DNA from: Lepus europaeus
Taxonomy: Eukaryota; Chordata; Mammalia; Lagomorpha; Leporidae
Assembly: GCF_033115175.1 (NCBI RefSeq)
Contig: NC_084837.1
Coordinates: 70,765,266-70,829,265 of the forward strand
Reading direction: 5' to 3'
Length of the DNA: 64,000 nt
The notes beneath the pieces were generated by a model. That model worked only from the letters and a program-made list of their open reading frames with translations, was not told the origin of the DNA and ran no database searches. Made by a program: the position numbers and the translations under genes. How positions within the stretch are numbered: the stretch's first letter is position 1; each line of letters starts with the position of its first letter. This document shows positions 23,931 to 38,000 of the stretch, in pieces.

Positions 23931-24450
23931 ACAAGAGCAGTGATTAAAAGCATGGACTCTGGGCCGGCGCCGCGGCTCACTAGGCTAATCCTCCACCTTG
24001 CGGCGCCGGCACACCAGGTTCTAGTCCCGGTCGGGGCACCGATCCTGTCCCGGTTGCCCCTCTTCCAGGCCAGCTCTCTGCTGTGGCCAGGGAGTGCAGT
24101 GGAGGATGGCCCAAGTCCTTGGGCCCTGCACCCCATGGGAGACCAGGATAAGTACCTGGCTCCTGCCATCGGATCAGCGCGGAGCGCCGGCCGCAGCGCA
24201 CCTACCGCGGCAGCCATTGGAGGGTGAACCAACGGCAAAAGGAAGTTTCTCTCTGTCTCTCTCACTGTCCACTCTGCCTGTCAAAAAAAAAAAAAAAGGC
24301 ATGGACTCTGGACCAGGCCTGGGTTTGAGTCTAACAGTTGTGGGGTCTTGGGCAAGTTACTTTGTATCTGCAAGACTCTTTCTGATTTGAAAACTGACAA
24401 ATAGCAGCATCTATAAGGCTCCTAGAAGGCTTAGATGAACTACTACTATT
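23930..24450 (+). repeat. MIR interrupted by a young SINE
   Basis: Left part at 23930-23960 and right part at 24299-24450 (gggtcttgggcaagttactt) form one MIR, split by the SINE at 23961-24298. Confidence 0.65.
23961..24298 (+). repeat. Young C-type SINE with 13-bp target-site duplication
   Basis: Full-length (gggccggcgccgcggctcac to tgcctgtcA(n)). GCATGGACTCTGG flanks it at 23950-23962 and 24299-24311, with a base or two of ambiguity at the left junction. Confidence 0.93.
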
Positions 24451-24736
24451 GGGAAATGGCTTAGAATATGGAGAGGAACCTATAGGAGCCTTCTCTTACC
24501 GTCTGCTCGGGCTCTGGCAGACTTCCAGCTCCGTGCTGCAGACCACACCAGTCACCACACATGCAGAGCTGTATTGCTGATTCCTTCCTGCATATTTTTC
24601 AACCTTCAGCAAACCCATGCAAGCACTGAATAATCAACACTACACGGGGACATGTTCTCCTCTGTCCTACACACTGGGTAAGTCATTAGTGCTTTAAGTA
24701 ATATTCTGAAATGATAGATTACTTTTCAATAATCAT

Positions 24737-24742
24737 TTTATT
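24737..24742 (-). terminator. SECISBP2L: Candidate distal poly(A) signal AATAAA of SECISBP2L
   Basis: TTTATT on the plus strand reads AATAAA on the minus strand. It is the most distal such signal before repeat-rich sequence resumes at 24.45 kb. Cleavage would be expected near 24710-24725. The choice among signals is inference. Confidence 0.5.
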
Positions 24743-24893
24743 AGTACAGAAGAATCCCCACTGGTATTTACATAGTGCAAAAAAAGCTGTTGTTACCCCC
24801 CAAATGTGAAATAACAATTATCCTTCATAGAGCAGAAGAACTAACAAGATGAAAATCCCTTCATGTCATAACTCACACTAATTTTACTAGTTT

Positions 24894-24899
24894 TTTATT
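24894..24899 (-). terminator. SECISBP2L: Candidate proximal poly(A) signal AATAAA of SECISBP2L
   Basis: A second minus-strand AATAAA about 155 nt upstream of the distal one. Either could define the main 3' end. Confidence 0.3.
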
Positions 24900-27800
24900 A
24901 GAACATTACAATGAAGATATTAAATTATAAATTCATATGATCTATTTAGAAATTAAATTACAAAATAATACAAATACTTTTAAGGTGGGATGTGCCAACG
25001 AAGTTAAAATTTTTGTCATTAGGATTCGGCCTAGACAATTTGGTTGATTCTGTGATGGATGTAAAGGGTGCGAGGGACAAGGGAAGAGGAGGATGTCTGT
25101 AAATAAATTATTTCACAGATAATTCTTCAAATCAAAAACAGTTAACAGAGTTTTCATAAGGATTAATATTCTAACCTGTTGGCACAACGTACAGAAAATA
25201 CTTACATGACAAGGGCTTTTTTTTTTAAAAGCAAACAGCAGCCTTAGAAACAGTAATACTTCTTTATACACATATTAAAGTAACCATTGTTAAGATTGAG
25301 TGATTTCACGTTAAAGAGTTGAAAATGAATGTGGCGTTTACTACTTGTTTGCACATTACAATTCCCATCCCACCCACCTCCCCTAGCTTATTAAGAAATC
25401 AGACAAGTATATTATTTGGATATTAATTTCTCAATATTTAAACTATGTGAATTCCTTTTGACTAATTCTTTTCCAAATACTGGAAGCATATAAAATACCA
25501 TCTCTGCAAAAAATGACCTCCAGTCAAAGCCTGTAAAAACTTTTCAATGTATGACACACGTTATTTTCCCATGTTTAGTCAAAAGAAATATATTACATCA
25601 TTTACAAACGTTAAACCGAAAATTAAGCTAATATGAACATTTGTCTTGAGAAGTAATCTTCACAACAAACAAACCTACCGAAGCAGAAATCTAATTTTGG
25701 GGGTGTAATTTATATTGTAATTTGCATACTTATGTGCTAAAATAGAAATCTAGTATTAATTATTGCCAGTAAAACAATCTCTATAGACTAAGAAAAAATC
25801 ACTATGCTTTTTATTTCTTGTGATGATGATACCTTACTCTTACCACCGAATCTCTTCCTAGGTCTCCGAAGAGCCCACTACACCCACTTCCAAAAACAAA
25901 CCAAAAAAATTTCCTAATTTTCATGCCTCTCCAAAGCCTGTAATTCAATATACACAAATTCCAAAATTTATCTAAAGGAAACAAATTATAAAGACATTAT
26001 TAATACTTATTTAAGCACACTTTCAACACAGTAGCACTTCCTTTAGTAAATCTTGGGCTGTGCTCTGCAGCTGACCTGTCTCATACAAAAAAGGCTGTGG
26101 TCCCTTGGATTTGCTGGCAGAAGAGGTACTGCAGGTGGGAAAACATTGACTGAACACACTGAATCTGAGGTCTACAGCAGAGTCAACAGTGTTGGTGTTC
26201 TGAAGATTTCCTCAACTTCTCTTTTTGATACAAATGTCAAAAATCTAAAATGGCCATTCATGTTCAGAAGAGATATAAAATATAAGAAACCTTTGAAAAG
26301 CCATTACCTCAAGATCAAGAGTTATCTGAATCACTGACATTGAGCAAAGGAAATTTACATCATAAAAAGTATGAAAAGTTTTAAAATTTATTTTAAAGAT
26401 TGTCAGTAGTTCAAAACGTCTATCATTTCTTTAAACTAATACTTCCAAATGTACAGAGACTGTAAGATCTGCCATATATAAATCTATGATCACTACCTCA
26501 GAGGCTTCATTCCTTACATGCTGTGCTCCCTCAAGTATTAGATAACTGGTGCCCAGGAAGTGAGAAGTGGAGAACAGTTTAGACAGGACAGTGTAATAAT
26601 GTCCCCTTCTCGGCACACTGATAAAGTTGGAACGCTGACATTTTCTACACAGCTATGCTCCTAAACTTTCACAATCCACAAATACTAAATCATCATCAAC
26701 CAAGAATCCAATTTCTCCAGTAATTAAATGTCTGCAGTATAAAACATCAAAACTAGCACAGTAGTCCCAAGGATTTCAGTAAAGAATCTTCCAATGTCTT
26801 TCCTGCCTCTGTGAGGCAAAGCCCTGCCCCACATAACCAGGGCAGGGAAAATACCCCTCCCTCCTCCTTTTTGTGCCTGCTTATGGGAGCTTGTATGTGG
26901 GAAGCTGGTATGTGCGTTGGGGGGTTTGGGGTGAAGGGGGGTGTGGGAAGGGGTAGAGAGCTACTGGGGAAAAGGGAGAGTTGGAGGGAAGACAGAAAAT
27001 AATTTATAACTCTTCCACCACGACAGAAACTTAGGTAGAACACTAAAGTCCAGGTGGTGACTAACTAGGAAATAAAACATCTAGCTCAGTAAGTTTAATT
27101 CCTCCCAAACAGGTATATACATTCCTAGAGAAGGATAGAGATAAATAATAGTGAATAAAGAATTAATATCTGCATATATCTGTATACTCTAAATCTAATA
27201 GTTTCACCACAATTAGAACAACTTTCTCTTTTCTTCTCAACCTTCTTCTAAGCCTTGATTATTAGGATTCATGTTAAAAGTTGTGCAAAATTCCTTTCCC
27301 TGACTTTCTGTCAGGAACTATGGTCATTATAATGTGAAAGGAGCTCAAGGCTAGGCGCATAATATATATTTTAAAAAAGAGAACTGGTTTTGCACTCAGG
27401 ACAAGTTTGGAGACTCAATCAAACCTGTATCTCACATCAAGAGGGTCCTGAACCAGAAGCATGCAAAAGAACACACCAGTATAAGACTTTGTTTCTGGAT
27501 AGTTTACATGTAAGTGCTGCAGTCATACAATTGGTTACAGTTATTCACCTGTCAAGATTTGCCTAACTTCATGTAAATAAGACTATGTACAAGAGCATTC
27601 CTGAGGTAAGTGAGAAGCAAACGTGAGCCAAGAGTCTGGCAGGTCCATCCTGAGTGACTGCTCACTGTGACAGACAGTACCCATTGCTTTCCATGCGTGG
27701 CGCCAGCTAGCTCCCATCTACCACGAAGGCTCCACTGCTAGCCAAAGGTGTGGAGGCTCTGCTCTAGCCTATCCCACTTTAATGGACTACAGTCTCCAGC

Positions 27801-28353
27801 GACCTCTGAAACAAGCAAGTGTGAACCAAATAAAACTTGCGCCAACCTTTTTTTTTTTTTTTTCCTTTTCTTAAGCATGAAATACTTTGTGGGACTTGGT
27901 TCCCCTCAGTTTTTTGTTTAGTTTTCTGACTTGACCATCAGTTCTTTTTTAAAGAAGCCTCCACAACTTTTAGGTCAGACAAGTCAGACTAAAAATGGCA
28001 TACTGGTGACCTTCTATCCTTTTACAACCCTGATCTTTAGCTTTCAAAATGACTTTAAATAGGCATTTTTAAACTTATTTACTTTAAAACCTAGTCCTCT
28101 TTTTAAATCATTATCTTCTATTACAAAATAAGCTGAAACTGATCTGAATTTTCCACACAGTTCCTAGAAAGACACTTAGATGCTAATTAAAAGCTAAGCT
28201 ATAGATTGTAACAAAACAGGTAAAAGCTACAAAAATAGTTATCAGGAATTAAACACATATATTAAACACTAGACAGTGCAAAATGTTGAGATGAAGCATA
28301 AAAGGTAATGGCTGCAACCCTTACACAACTGGAGATAGCTGACGTTTCCTGAG

Positions 28354-29042
28354 TTATGTATTTTGGGGTGAAGAATCAAAATCCGAGTGCTCTTTGTTCA
28401 CGGAGCTGCTCTTGTTGGGCTTCCGCTTTGGCTGCTCTGGACTGGCTTGCTGGTCTGCAGACCAGGCCTCACCGTCCATCCCCGGCTCCAGTGCCTCGGG
28501 TGTCTCTACTTCTTCTTCTCCACTTTGCTCTATATTATCTTCCTCAGAACCATTAAGGGTTTTTCCAAGCTGCAGGGTTTCCATAGTTCTCTGTGTCTCG
28601 GAGACCCAGGACTCAATTCTACTGTTGAGCTGCACTTCTACAGAAATAGGTTCATGGGTATAGTCTTCCTCCTCCTCCTCCTCTTCATCATCTTCCTCTT
28701 CGAGCATTCCAGGTACGAGAGTGCTGGTGGTGCTGGTGATGGAGGAATTCAGAAGATCTCGGCAGCTGCCATCTAGAGAGCCGGTCTCTGTACTCTGTTG
28801 CGAGGCCCATTCTAGGTCATCTGGCTTCACTTCCTCTTTATCGCTCGCTGCAGATTTCCCAGGGTTTGTAGCTGAGGTAGTACTGCCTGCAGCCACTTGT
28901 GACGGCTGCTTACCACTAGGGCTTGTGTCAAATGGAAGTGTACTGGGTTTTTCAGATGCGCTGTGCTTACAGGAAACCTCTTTCTCATTCTCTGACGTTT
29001 CCAGTCCATCTGAAGTCTCCACCATGTTTCTCCAATTTGTTT
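28354..29042 (-). CDS. SECISBP2L: SECISBP2L exon 18, coding part with stop codon
   Basis: 689 nt completing Glu875 and encoding residues 876-1103 and a TAA stop at 28354-28356. The acceptor is aattgtag|AA. The tail is Ser/Thr-rich, then holds a 13-residue acidic run (about 989-1001) encoded by GAG/GAA/GAT repeats, then DYTHEPISVEVQLNSRIESW, probably a conserved helix, and a charged end. The last 25 or so residues differ most from human. The tail lies outside the RNA-binding module and its role is not known to me. Confidence 0.96.
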
Positions 29043-32000
29043 CTACAATTATCAAACAGATTTTTAAAAGCCAGAAAAGCCCCCAAATGAGAGAACAAAA
29101 TATAGAAATCTGTTGGCTCAACAACTGATTGGAAAAACTAAAAAAAATTCAGTTTACTCGAATACTAGCTTAAATGTTATAAAGGGAAAACAGCTCTCAA
29201 AAATGTACATTCAAGATGAAGAAGACATATATATATATATTTCATAAAGCAAAAGATGGCAACAGAAACTTGCTGACATTCACATACAAATTCATAGATT
29301 CAAGAAAATCAATGAATTTTTTTCTTTTTTTTTTTTGTAGCCTAGTGGTGCACTAGCTTCAAGGACCCACAATTGCCAGATGCTGGAGCCATAAGTCCAG
29401 TGAAAACAGCTCTGATTTCATGAATTTGTACCATATTCACTGAGCAAGTGATCCAGGCTGTCTTTTGGCCTGTAATGGATGTGTGTTTCCATTTACAAGC
29501 AAATAACCCATCCATGCATTTCTAACATTTTTGAAAATGTGTTTTCTAAGTAGCTTGATTACAAAGTGATTGTGGAGGGCCAAAACAAGTGTTACAACCC
29601 AGTGGTGACAATCTAAGTTATTTTTAATGTTGGGAAAGTCAGTATAGAGCAAAATAAAGTACCAGGAATCAGTACAGTTCTCCAGCTGTTGTCTGCATTT
29701 TAGACAGGATCCTCTCATCAAGCTATAGTGACAGAAGCAAAACTATACACATTAATATATCTCACCTGACTATCACCCGTGTACTGTATAATGACACAGG
29801 CCATATTTTTGGCACGCTAAGTCAGGGCACACAGTTTAGAAGAAACCTTTCTTTCCTGTAGCTACTTCAGTGTAGCACGGGTCCTTTCTATTCCCATTCC
29901 TACCTCATGAAAATAAAATCTCTCCTATATTCTCATCCTCAATGGCAGTATCATTTACAAAGTCTCAAAGCAGGAGAAACCTGACAGTAATCTTTGATCC
30001 TATGTTTCTTTCTTACTATACTTTTCATTCCACTAAAGTCTTCAATAAACCACACCATTAATAGCTCAAAAACTACTGTGTTTGCTCACTGCTTTAGCTC
30101 AGGTCTTCTTTATCTGGCTGTGCATCTGCAGTATCTTCCAGGCTGGAGCTGTGACCTGCTCATGGCATTATCTAACTGGCTTTTTTTCACCCTAGAGTAA
30201 CACTCCTTCACTTGGCACAGCTAAGCACTCATGAGCTATTCCTTATCTTTCGGTCCCATTTCACTCAGAACATTGGCCATGGATTCCACACTTAGTTTGT
30301 CTCTGAATCTGCCCTGCTTCTTGAAGTTACAACATATGCTAGGCTTCAGTCTACACTGTTCCTTCTGGACCAGACGCATTTTCCTCCTTTCCCCTTCAGA
30401 CTCCTACTCATCTTTGATACCCTTAAATGCCAGGCTCTTTGTTTAAGTCTTCCCTGATTTTCCTAAGAGGCATTCAATAATACAAACTCCCACAGCCATT
30501 TTTTACAGGCATTTGCTCTTCCACCCCCTCATCCCTCCTCACTCCCATTCTAGTTCATCTGTGTCCCTATGGTGGGCGTATAGTAAATGCTAGGGGCGGG
30601 GCGGGGGGGACCTACTAAATGGAAATCTTAACAAACATAGTTATGTAGCAAAAAAAAAATTAGCCATAAATTTCTCTTAAATTTCAAATGTACTTGTCTT
30701 TTCCTTCCCACCATTTTTTGGGGGAAAAGAAATCTGAGGGCCAGAGATGAACCAATTTCATCTAAATCCTCCAGGCAGAGTGTCAAAAAAACAAGGCTTC
30801 ACCCTTTGAACACATTAAATCCGGTGCTTTTTGAAAATATCTCCTAAATCTTCGAGTTTCTCTTCATATTAATTTTCTTTACATGTGGCCATATGAAGAT
30901 CATCTGTCACTGTGTCAACTGCCCAAAGCCAAAGCTTTATCTTTTATCTTGTTGTTTGCCTTGAGATCCGGCATTTCACTCTTCAGAGAGAACTTATTTA
31001 CAAAGTTGGTGCTTTCTGTTTGTCTTCTTTGTATTTTCAACTAGCATCAACCTGGGAAAAGAAACTGTGTCCCAGGAACACTTATCCAATACCCAACAGC
31101 TTCCTAAAGCCCACAGCAAAATGTCAATTGCCTCCAGTCTGCAGCTGTATCAAAAGCATTCCAGACAGGTAACTGTCATCACAGGCAAGGAGGCCAGGAA
31201 ATTCTAGGGAGGGCAGAAGAACAGGAATACTCAGGTCTGTACACATTAGGTTTTAGATAGCAACAAGCTATTTGAAAACTCCCAGATAAGATTAAAGAGA
31301 GAAAAGAAGAGAAGGATGAATAGGGGGCCAAAAAGAAAACTTTGGCTATAGGGGAAATGAATTGGAAATTAGATCCAGAAAGAGTTCAAAGTGTTACAGA
31401 AAGCAAGGAATCTACTAAGCCACAGACTGAAGTAAAAATAAAGTTAAACATTAAATACAAATGCTGTTTTCAGTCTCTTATTTCTTTTTGACTACAACTA
31501 GATTTAACTCAAAGCAAATGTCACATGTCCAGGTTTTACAAACTCAGACTGAATAGTATTCAGGTTTTTAGTTTATTATTAAAATTTTGTGTTTACTAAG
31601 TAAAGTATTACAATAAAACTTCCTAGTATTTAACTAGTGATATGTTACAAGTATGATACATTCTTCTTTTGAAGGCTTCTTGGTTTTTTTTGGATTTTTT
31701 TTTCAAGCTGTGATTAAATTCCAGGTCTCACAGAAAGTCTTAGTGTGAAATATAACCTTATTTTCTAGGACATACATAATTTTTTTAAACCAAAACTTTG
31801 AGTAAAATTTGAATAAAGAACCAAAGGAAGCAGAGACACCTATACAAAATCATTTGAATCATGTAGATCATTTCATTTCTATGTAATTTAAAATATCATG
31901 TAACAACTTACCATATTCCTTTTCATTTACTTCAGAGATGGGCTCAGATATAACACTGCAGAAGGAGATGGCACTTGCTGCGGAGGGGTTCCGAGAGTGC

Positions 32001-35000
32001 CCCATGTGGTGTGGCACCTTTTTCACATTCTTTAAGGCCTCCTCAGCCTGCTCCTGCTCCATCGCGGCAACCATATCTTTATACGCTTTCCTGGCTTCCT
32101 CAGTGAGTTCGACTAACTTATTAAACAGGTTCTGAAAACAAAATGATTGTGATTAATCCATTTTTATGATGCTTATGTGTCTTTATAAATATGACCTTTC
32201 TTTCCCACAGAAGGTTTTATCACCAAATTTTCACATATAGTTCACATGGCCAGCAGACATACAGTATCACAGTGGTCAAGAAACATTTACAGTATGCTCA
32301 TGCTCAAGGAATGTGAAAGGTGTCACAGGGATGCAAAGACAAGGGATCTGCCCCCAAGTAATTTGCAGTTAAAGGGGAAGAAATACACATGAACTACAGT
32401 AAGCTAATGAGAGAGCACAAATATTAATTACAAGTTCATAGAGAGTAGGTAAGTAGAAGTAGGATTCCATGGATGGTAAGAGAGAAACTGAATGGAGTGG
32501 GGAATGGAGGTATGCAAATGCAGTGACTGAATAGGAAGGGACAGGTGTTTTAAAATATACAGACTAGCATGCCAGGGAAGAGAGGAATGGCCTGTCAACG
32601 ACCTCAAAAAATAACCAAGGATCAACCTCGTAAAGAAGTCTTAAAACACCATCAGTTGATGTTCATACTCTGTATTAACAACTTTTGTCATTTTCAGCTT
32701 CTATAGGTCAAGCTCTGTACTAGCAGACTGCCAGGGAAAGATAAGGGTGTCAGAACTGCAAAAGTATTCCGACAACTGGCTCAGGAATTTCATTTTCTAA
32801 AGGAAAAACTCCCTCCATTTAAAAGATTCTTCTCTCTCTTGACTCCTGATGGCACAAAAATATGCCCACCACAAAGGTAGAAAAAATTATTTAACATTGC
32901 ATAATACTGAATATTTTTAACCAGGAAGTTCTCAAGTTCTACATATTTAAGCCCAGAAAATAAACTATAATTTTTTCAAAATGCTGTAAGATTAACCTAT
33001 GCAAAATTTTTCACTACTAAAAAAGGAAATGTAATACCCAAGAATTTTCCATTCATTCTTTTCAGAGTCATCAATCCTTCATGCATGAACATAATGCTAC
33101 CCTGTTTCAACATAAAATGTTCTCTGTGGGGTATATGTGAGAGATCAAGAGTGTGTCTTCCAAATTCTTACCTCAGCACCAAAGTAGTTGAAGATTCCCA
33201 CTACACTAACAGGAACTAGCTTGTTCACACAACGTCCTAGAGCTTTTCTTCCAAGAGCAAACACAAAAGGAATTTCTTGTTCTCGTGCCATGGCTATAAC
33301 ATTATAGAGAGCCTCATCCAGGCCACCTGAGAAAATCAATACACGTAGAGGTTTTAATTTAGTTATTTCCGAAATGGAGCATGCCACAGTTAAAGCAAAA
33401 CACTGTGGCAAAAGATTCTATGAATGCTAGCATTTATGTTGCTACACACATTCTCCTATGTGATTTTGTACTGTAAATGGAGATAGATGTTTTTTCTTTC
33501 TTCCCACTTAAATTCTAAATTCCTTCAAGCCCAGTAGTTTTGTTTCTCAATACAGATTAACAAAGTGGGAATCAAATTTTAATTCAACAGGTATTATAGT
33601 ATGTAACTCCTTTGTACTATGTTTTAGGTCAAGTAGTGACCTATCACAGTGCAAAGAGATAGATGATACATTATGGTTTAATTGGCCTCTCTTCCCTGTG
33701 CATATCCCTACTACTGCTTCTAGATGCATCTACCCAAGCCAATCACCCAAAGTGGCTCTTCTACTAAAAAAAAAAAGAACAAGAAAGCACATGTGACATG
33801 GTAAAAAGTACTTGTGAGTAGGTAGACCTAGAGTATGTACATCTGTATCTATGTAACTGCTAGTTTCTGAGAGATAAATCTCTACCATACGCGGAAGCAG
33901 AGAACACTACCTCTTTGTCTGATTCTCTGTTTAGAGGAGAGGGACATCAAAGCTAACATAGTAATTTTTAAAGCAGAAAATATTTATAGAGGTAAAGAAA
34001 TGCACCAACTAGTCCCTACTCTGATCTCAACAAAGGGGACACTTGGCAGATCCAAGCGAAATCCTGTACTAGTGTTCATACATGAGCATTTTCTATACAA
34101 GCCAATCTCAATTATACCACTTAATTTCAGGCACTAAAAATGTTTTTATTTTCTCATACTCAAGATTTTGTTATGCGAGCTGGCGCCGCGGCTCACTAGG
34201 CTAATCCTCCGCCTTGCGGCGCCGGCACACCGGGTTCTAGTCCCGGTCGGGGCACCAGTCCTGTCCCGGATGCCCCTCTTCCAGGCCAGCTCTCTGCTGT
34301 GGCCAGGGAGTGCAGTGGAGGATGGCCCAAGTGCTTGGGTCCTGCACCCCATGGGAGACCAGGAGAAGCCCCTGGCTCCTGCCATCGGATCAGCGCGGTG
34401 CATCGGCAGCAGCGCGCCAACCGCGGCAGCCATTGGAGGGTGAACCAACAGCAAAAGGAAGACCTTTCTCTCTGTCTCTCTCTGTCACTGTCCACTCTGC
34501 CTGTCAAAAAAAAAAAAAAAAAAAAAAAAAGATTTTGTTATGCCTATACTCTGCTCAGAAAGACATATGGTTTCTGCTTTAAAATTTTGAATATCTTACG
34601 ATTTTACTAAATATTAAAACATTTCAACAGCAACACGTGCATACCTTTTGATTGGATTTTTTCACAGTTTGGAGAAATTATAACACACTTGATCTTGTTT
34701 AACTTCATATGTTTGGTAACCTCCCTTAGGCCCATAACCAGTCGTCTTCTTGCTTTTGCTCTCACAGGATCCTTTTGATAGATGCGTTCCTGGAAACTGA
34801 CAAGTTCTTGGAGAAGAAGAGTCACACATTCATCGATCTCTTTACAAAGAACCTGATTACAATACCTATAAAAGAAACCGAAAATATACTGTCATTCTAA
34901 CTTATTTTTATGTAATTGTAAAAATAAAAATTAGGAAAATTCCTGTAAGATACAGAGTAAGAGGTTTTCATAAGTCATTAAAACACTTCTAAATTTTCAG

Positions 35001-38000
35001 TCAATTAGAAAAATAGAAGAGAAACAGATATAGATTGTTTCTAAATTTCAACAAACTGAAATTTATGTGAAGGGTAGGTTAATCTCAGGGCAATACTATC
35101 TGAATTTGCAATTATTAAATTCCTAAAGATAAATATCAAGTGATAGCTTGCCATTAGCCAGAAACAGGCACAATATTTTTGGTAAAGATAAAATTCTTTC
35201 ATTTCAATGAATTCTAAAGATGCTTGTAGTAGGAAAGAAATGTAATTTCTACTTGAATGTCCTAACACCAACAACTCACCCTCTAAGTGTGGCTAAGTCT
35301 AAGCACTGGCTTTCTCAACCACAAAAATAAAGGGTTAGGAAAGATGACTTCTGTGGTTCCTTTAGCTCATAAAGTCTATGGCTATGGTTATAATTAACAT
35401 GGCTGTGGACAATAACCAAGCTGAAGTGACAACCAAAGAGGCTTTGAGGTAAAAATCACACACCTTTACAGCAGGCAAAGCTACTACATGAGGCTTTCTG
35501 TGAGATCATGTATGGCTATAATGTGAAAAAGAGAAAGTGGAAATCACCATGATATTTTACTTCAGGAATTAGGAAATCATCCAAGTACACAAGGATACTT
35601 CACAAAGTTCGCAAGAAAAATGGAATTATGCTTATCTGTGCAAAAAAATTTTTGAAATCCATATGTAGCTTTTTCACAAAACATTTTCTATGAACTTTCT
35701 GAAGACTCCTTCAATGTATTTCAAGATTTTTTGCAGCAAAATAAACTTAAATTCTGTTTCCTACAGACATTTTGAGGCATCCGTGTATGTCTCCTGACAC
35801 ACTCATTCCACCATCCCTGGTTCCCAGACCTCATCTCTATGTACCTAAGTACTCACCAAGGAGAACTGCGGGCATTTCTAATCTAGAAACAACAATGCAA
35901 AACCACATTCCTACTTCTAAATTACGTCATGGAAATACATGACTTTCATTAGTGTTTTATTTGAAAAGTGTTTAAAAAAAGTACAATACTACTTCAGGGG
36001 ATAAAAATGGACACACTTTGGAAAGGTTAACTGTCATAAGGTATGCAAAATTCAAAAAAGCAATTAAAGAACAGAACCTCAAAAATGCAATTTTCTTCAT
36101 TCTTTCTTCCTTTTTTCCTTTCAAGCTGCTTACTTCATTCATATGCAACATTTTACCCTCCAAGTGTTTCATTTGTTCCACATCTGCTATTTGACATTTA
36201 ATTAACTTCTCAAAGCTAAGCAAGAAGCATTTGCTCAAAAACAATAGTACAAGGAAAAGGAACAGAACAAACCATTTGGATGCACATAGATTATACTTTT
36301 CGTCCTGGAATTCTTTTATACATCATTTAAAATTTTTATTTATTATTTTTATTTGAGAGGCAGAGACATACACCACAACCAAAGAGAAGTTCCATCTGCT
36401 GGTTCATTCCTCAAATGCCCACTAGAGCCCAGGGCTGGAACATGCCAAAGCCAGGAGCTGGAAACTCAAACCAATACCCAATGACAGGAACCTAACAACT
36501 TTAGCTATCATTTGCTGCCTCCCAAAGCACACAGTAACAGGAAGCTAGAATTAGAGCAGGGTCAAGACTTGAATCCAGACACTCTGATATGAGATGGCAG
36601 GTGTCTCAAGCAACAGCTTGCAAAGACTTGCCCCTATGTGTCATTTTTAAAGTTAAAATTAATTCATCTACACGAACGCTAGAACCCTTCACAACAATAA
36701 TTTCTAGTTTAAGGTTGTTCATACATGGAGTATAATATTTTGTGATCTTCTATCTCAATTCTAAAACTTAAGAACATTTGCTTAAAAATAGCTTGCGTAA
36801 CAGGCTCTTAGATACCTGGTATTAACTGCCTAAAGAGGTTGTTTTGAAGGGCCAATAATACAAGCAAAAAAGCATTTGCTGGGGTAAAACTCATAGCAAC
36901 ACTTTAAAACAAAATTTGTATCGAAAAGACAGACAAGGATCACACATCTCACATTCACCGGTTCATTCCCCAAATGCCTGCAACACCCAGGATTGAGCCA
37001 GACTGAAGCCAGAAGTTGGGAATGCCATCCAAATCTCCTACATGGGTGGCAGGGACCCAAGTGCTTGAAGCATTACCCGCTGCCTTGCAGGGTACACATT
37101 TACAGGAAGCTGGAACTGGAAATGAAGCTAGGGCTCGACCCCAGGCACTCTGAGAAGGGTTGCAGGTGTCCCAAGCAACACTGTCACTGCTTCACCAGAT
37201 GCCTGCCCCCATTTTATAAATAAGACACAAGAGGCCAGGTTTCCAGGATAAAAACACTATCTGATACCCAGAGAGTATGTTTACTGTCAAATCACTAAAC
37301 ACTGACAGAAGGCAATGCTTTAAATGTAATAAAACCAACTATGAAAACAAAACCTGAAAGAATTCTAAAATTTTTGTGGTTTGTTTATTCAGCTTACCAA
37401 GTAACAAAGATAATACTAAATTCAGAACCACAATCAAGATCCTTCAACTAGTCACCCTAAAAAGTAAAATACTTACTCTCTAAATCTCTTGCTGTGGATT
37501 TTGGTTATTGTTGAAGATGCCATCGGACTGCCTATCCCAGAACTAGCAGGAGAGCCTTGTGACACAGGTGTCATACAGTACGGAGAGTTCTGACTTGCAG
37601 GAGAGAGTGAGGTATCACTGGGCATGCTCAGTCCAGTATCTGTAGAGAAGCAGATGATGGGAAAGAATGCAGAAAACTTCAAATGCTGAGAAGCTGCAGA
37701 CTGATCAACACAATTGAGAATGGAAGTTGTCTTTTGAGTGCATCCTAACTTTCTGGAAGCTAACAAGGTTGGGCATTAGTCATATCATAATTATTTCTCA
37801 ACACTACTAAAATACTATCTTCCTATTATCTACTGAAATATGCTCTTTAAAACAAACAAGCATAGCCTATAAGTCTATGTAAAAGAGATAAGAAAAGGCC
37901 AAACTGCCTAAAACATGTTTTATAGAGGATTTAGAGAACAAAAGAACTGCACTTCTTTCTAGATCATATCACCTATCTCCTTTGCCTTTATTTTCCCACC

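Larger units (their letters stand above)
24715..28353 (-). other. SECISBP2L: SECISBP2L 3' UTR (candidate extent)
   Basis: About 3.6 kb follow the stop codon without any lagomorph SINE and with AT-rich composition, as expected for a long, constrained mammalian 3' UTR. The boundary is set by the candidate poly(A) signal at 24737-24742. Other minus-strand AATAAA motifs inside (for example 24894-24899) could give shorter forms. Open frames here are short and unrelated to known proteins. Confidence 0.7.
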
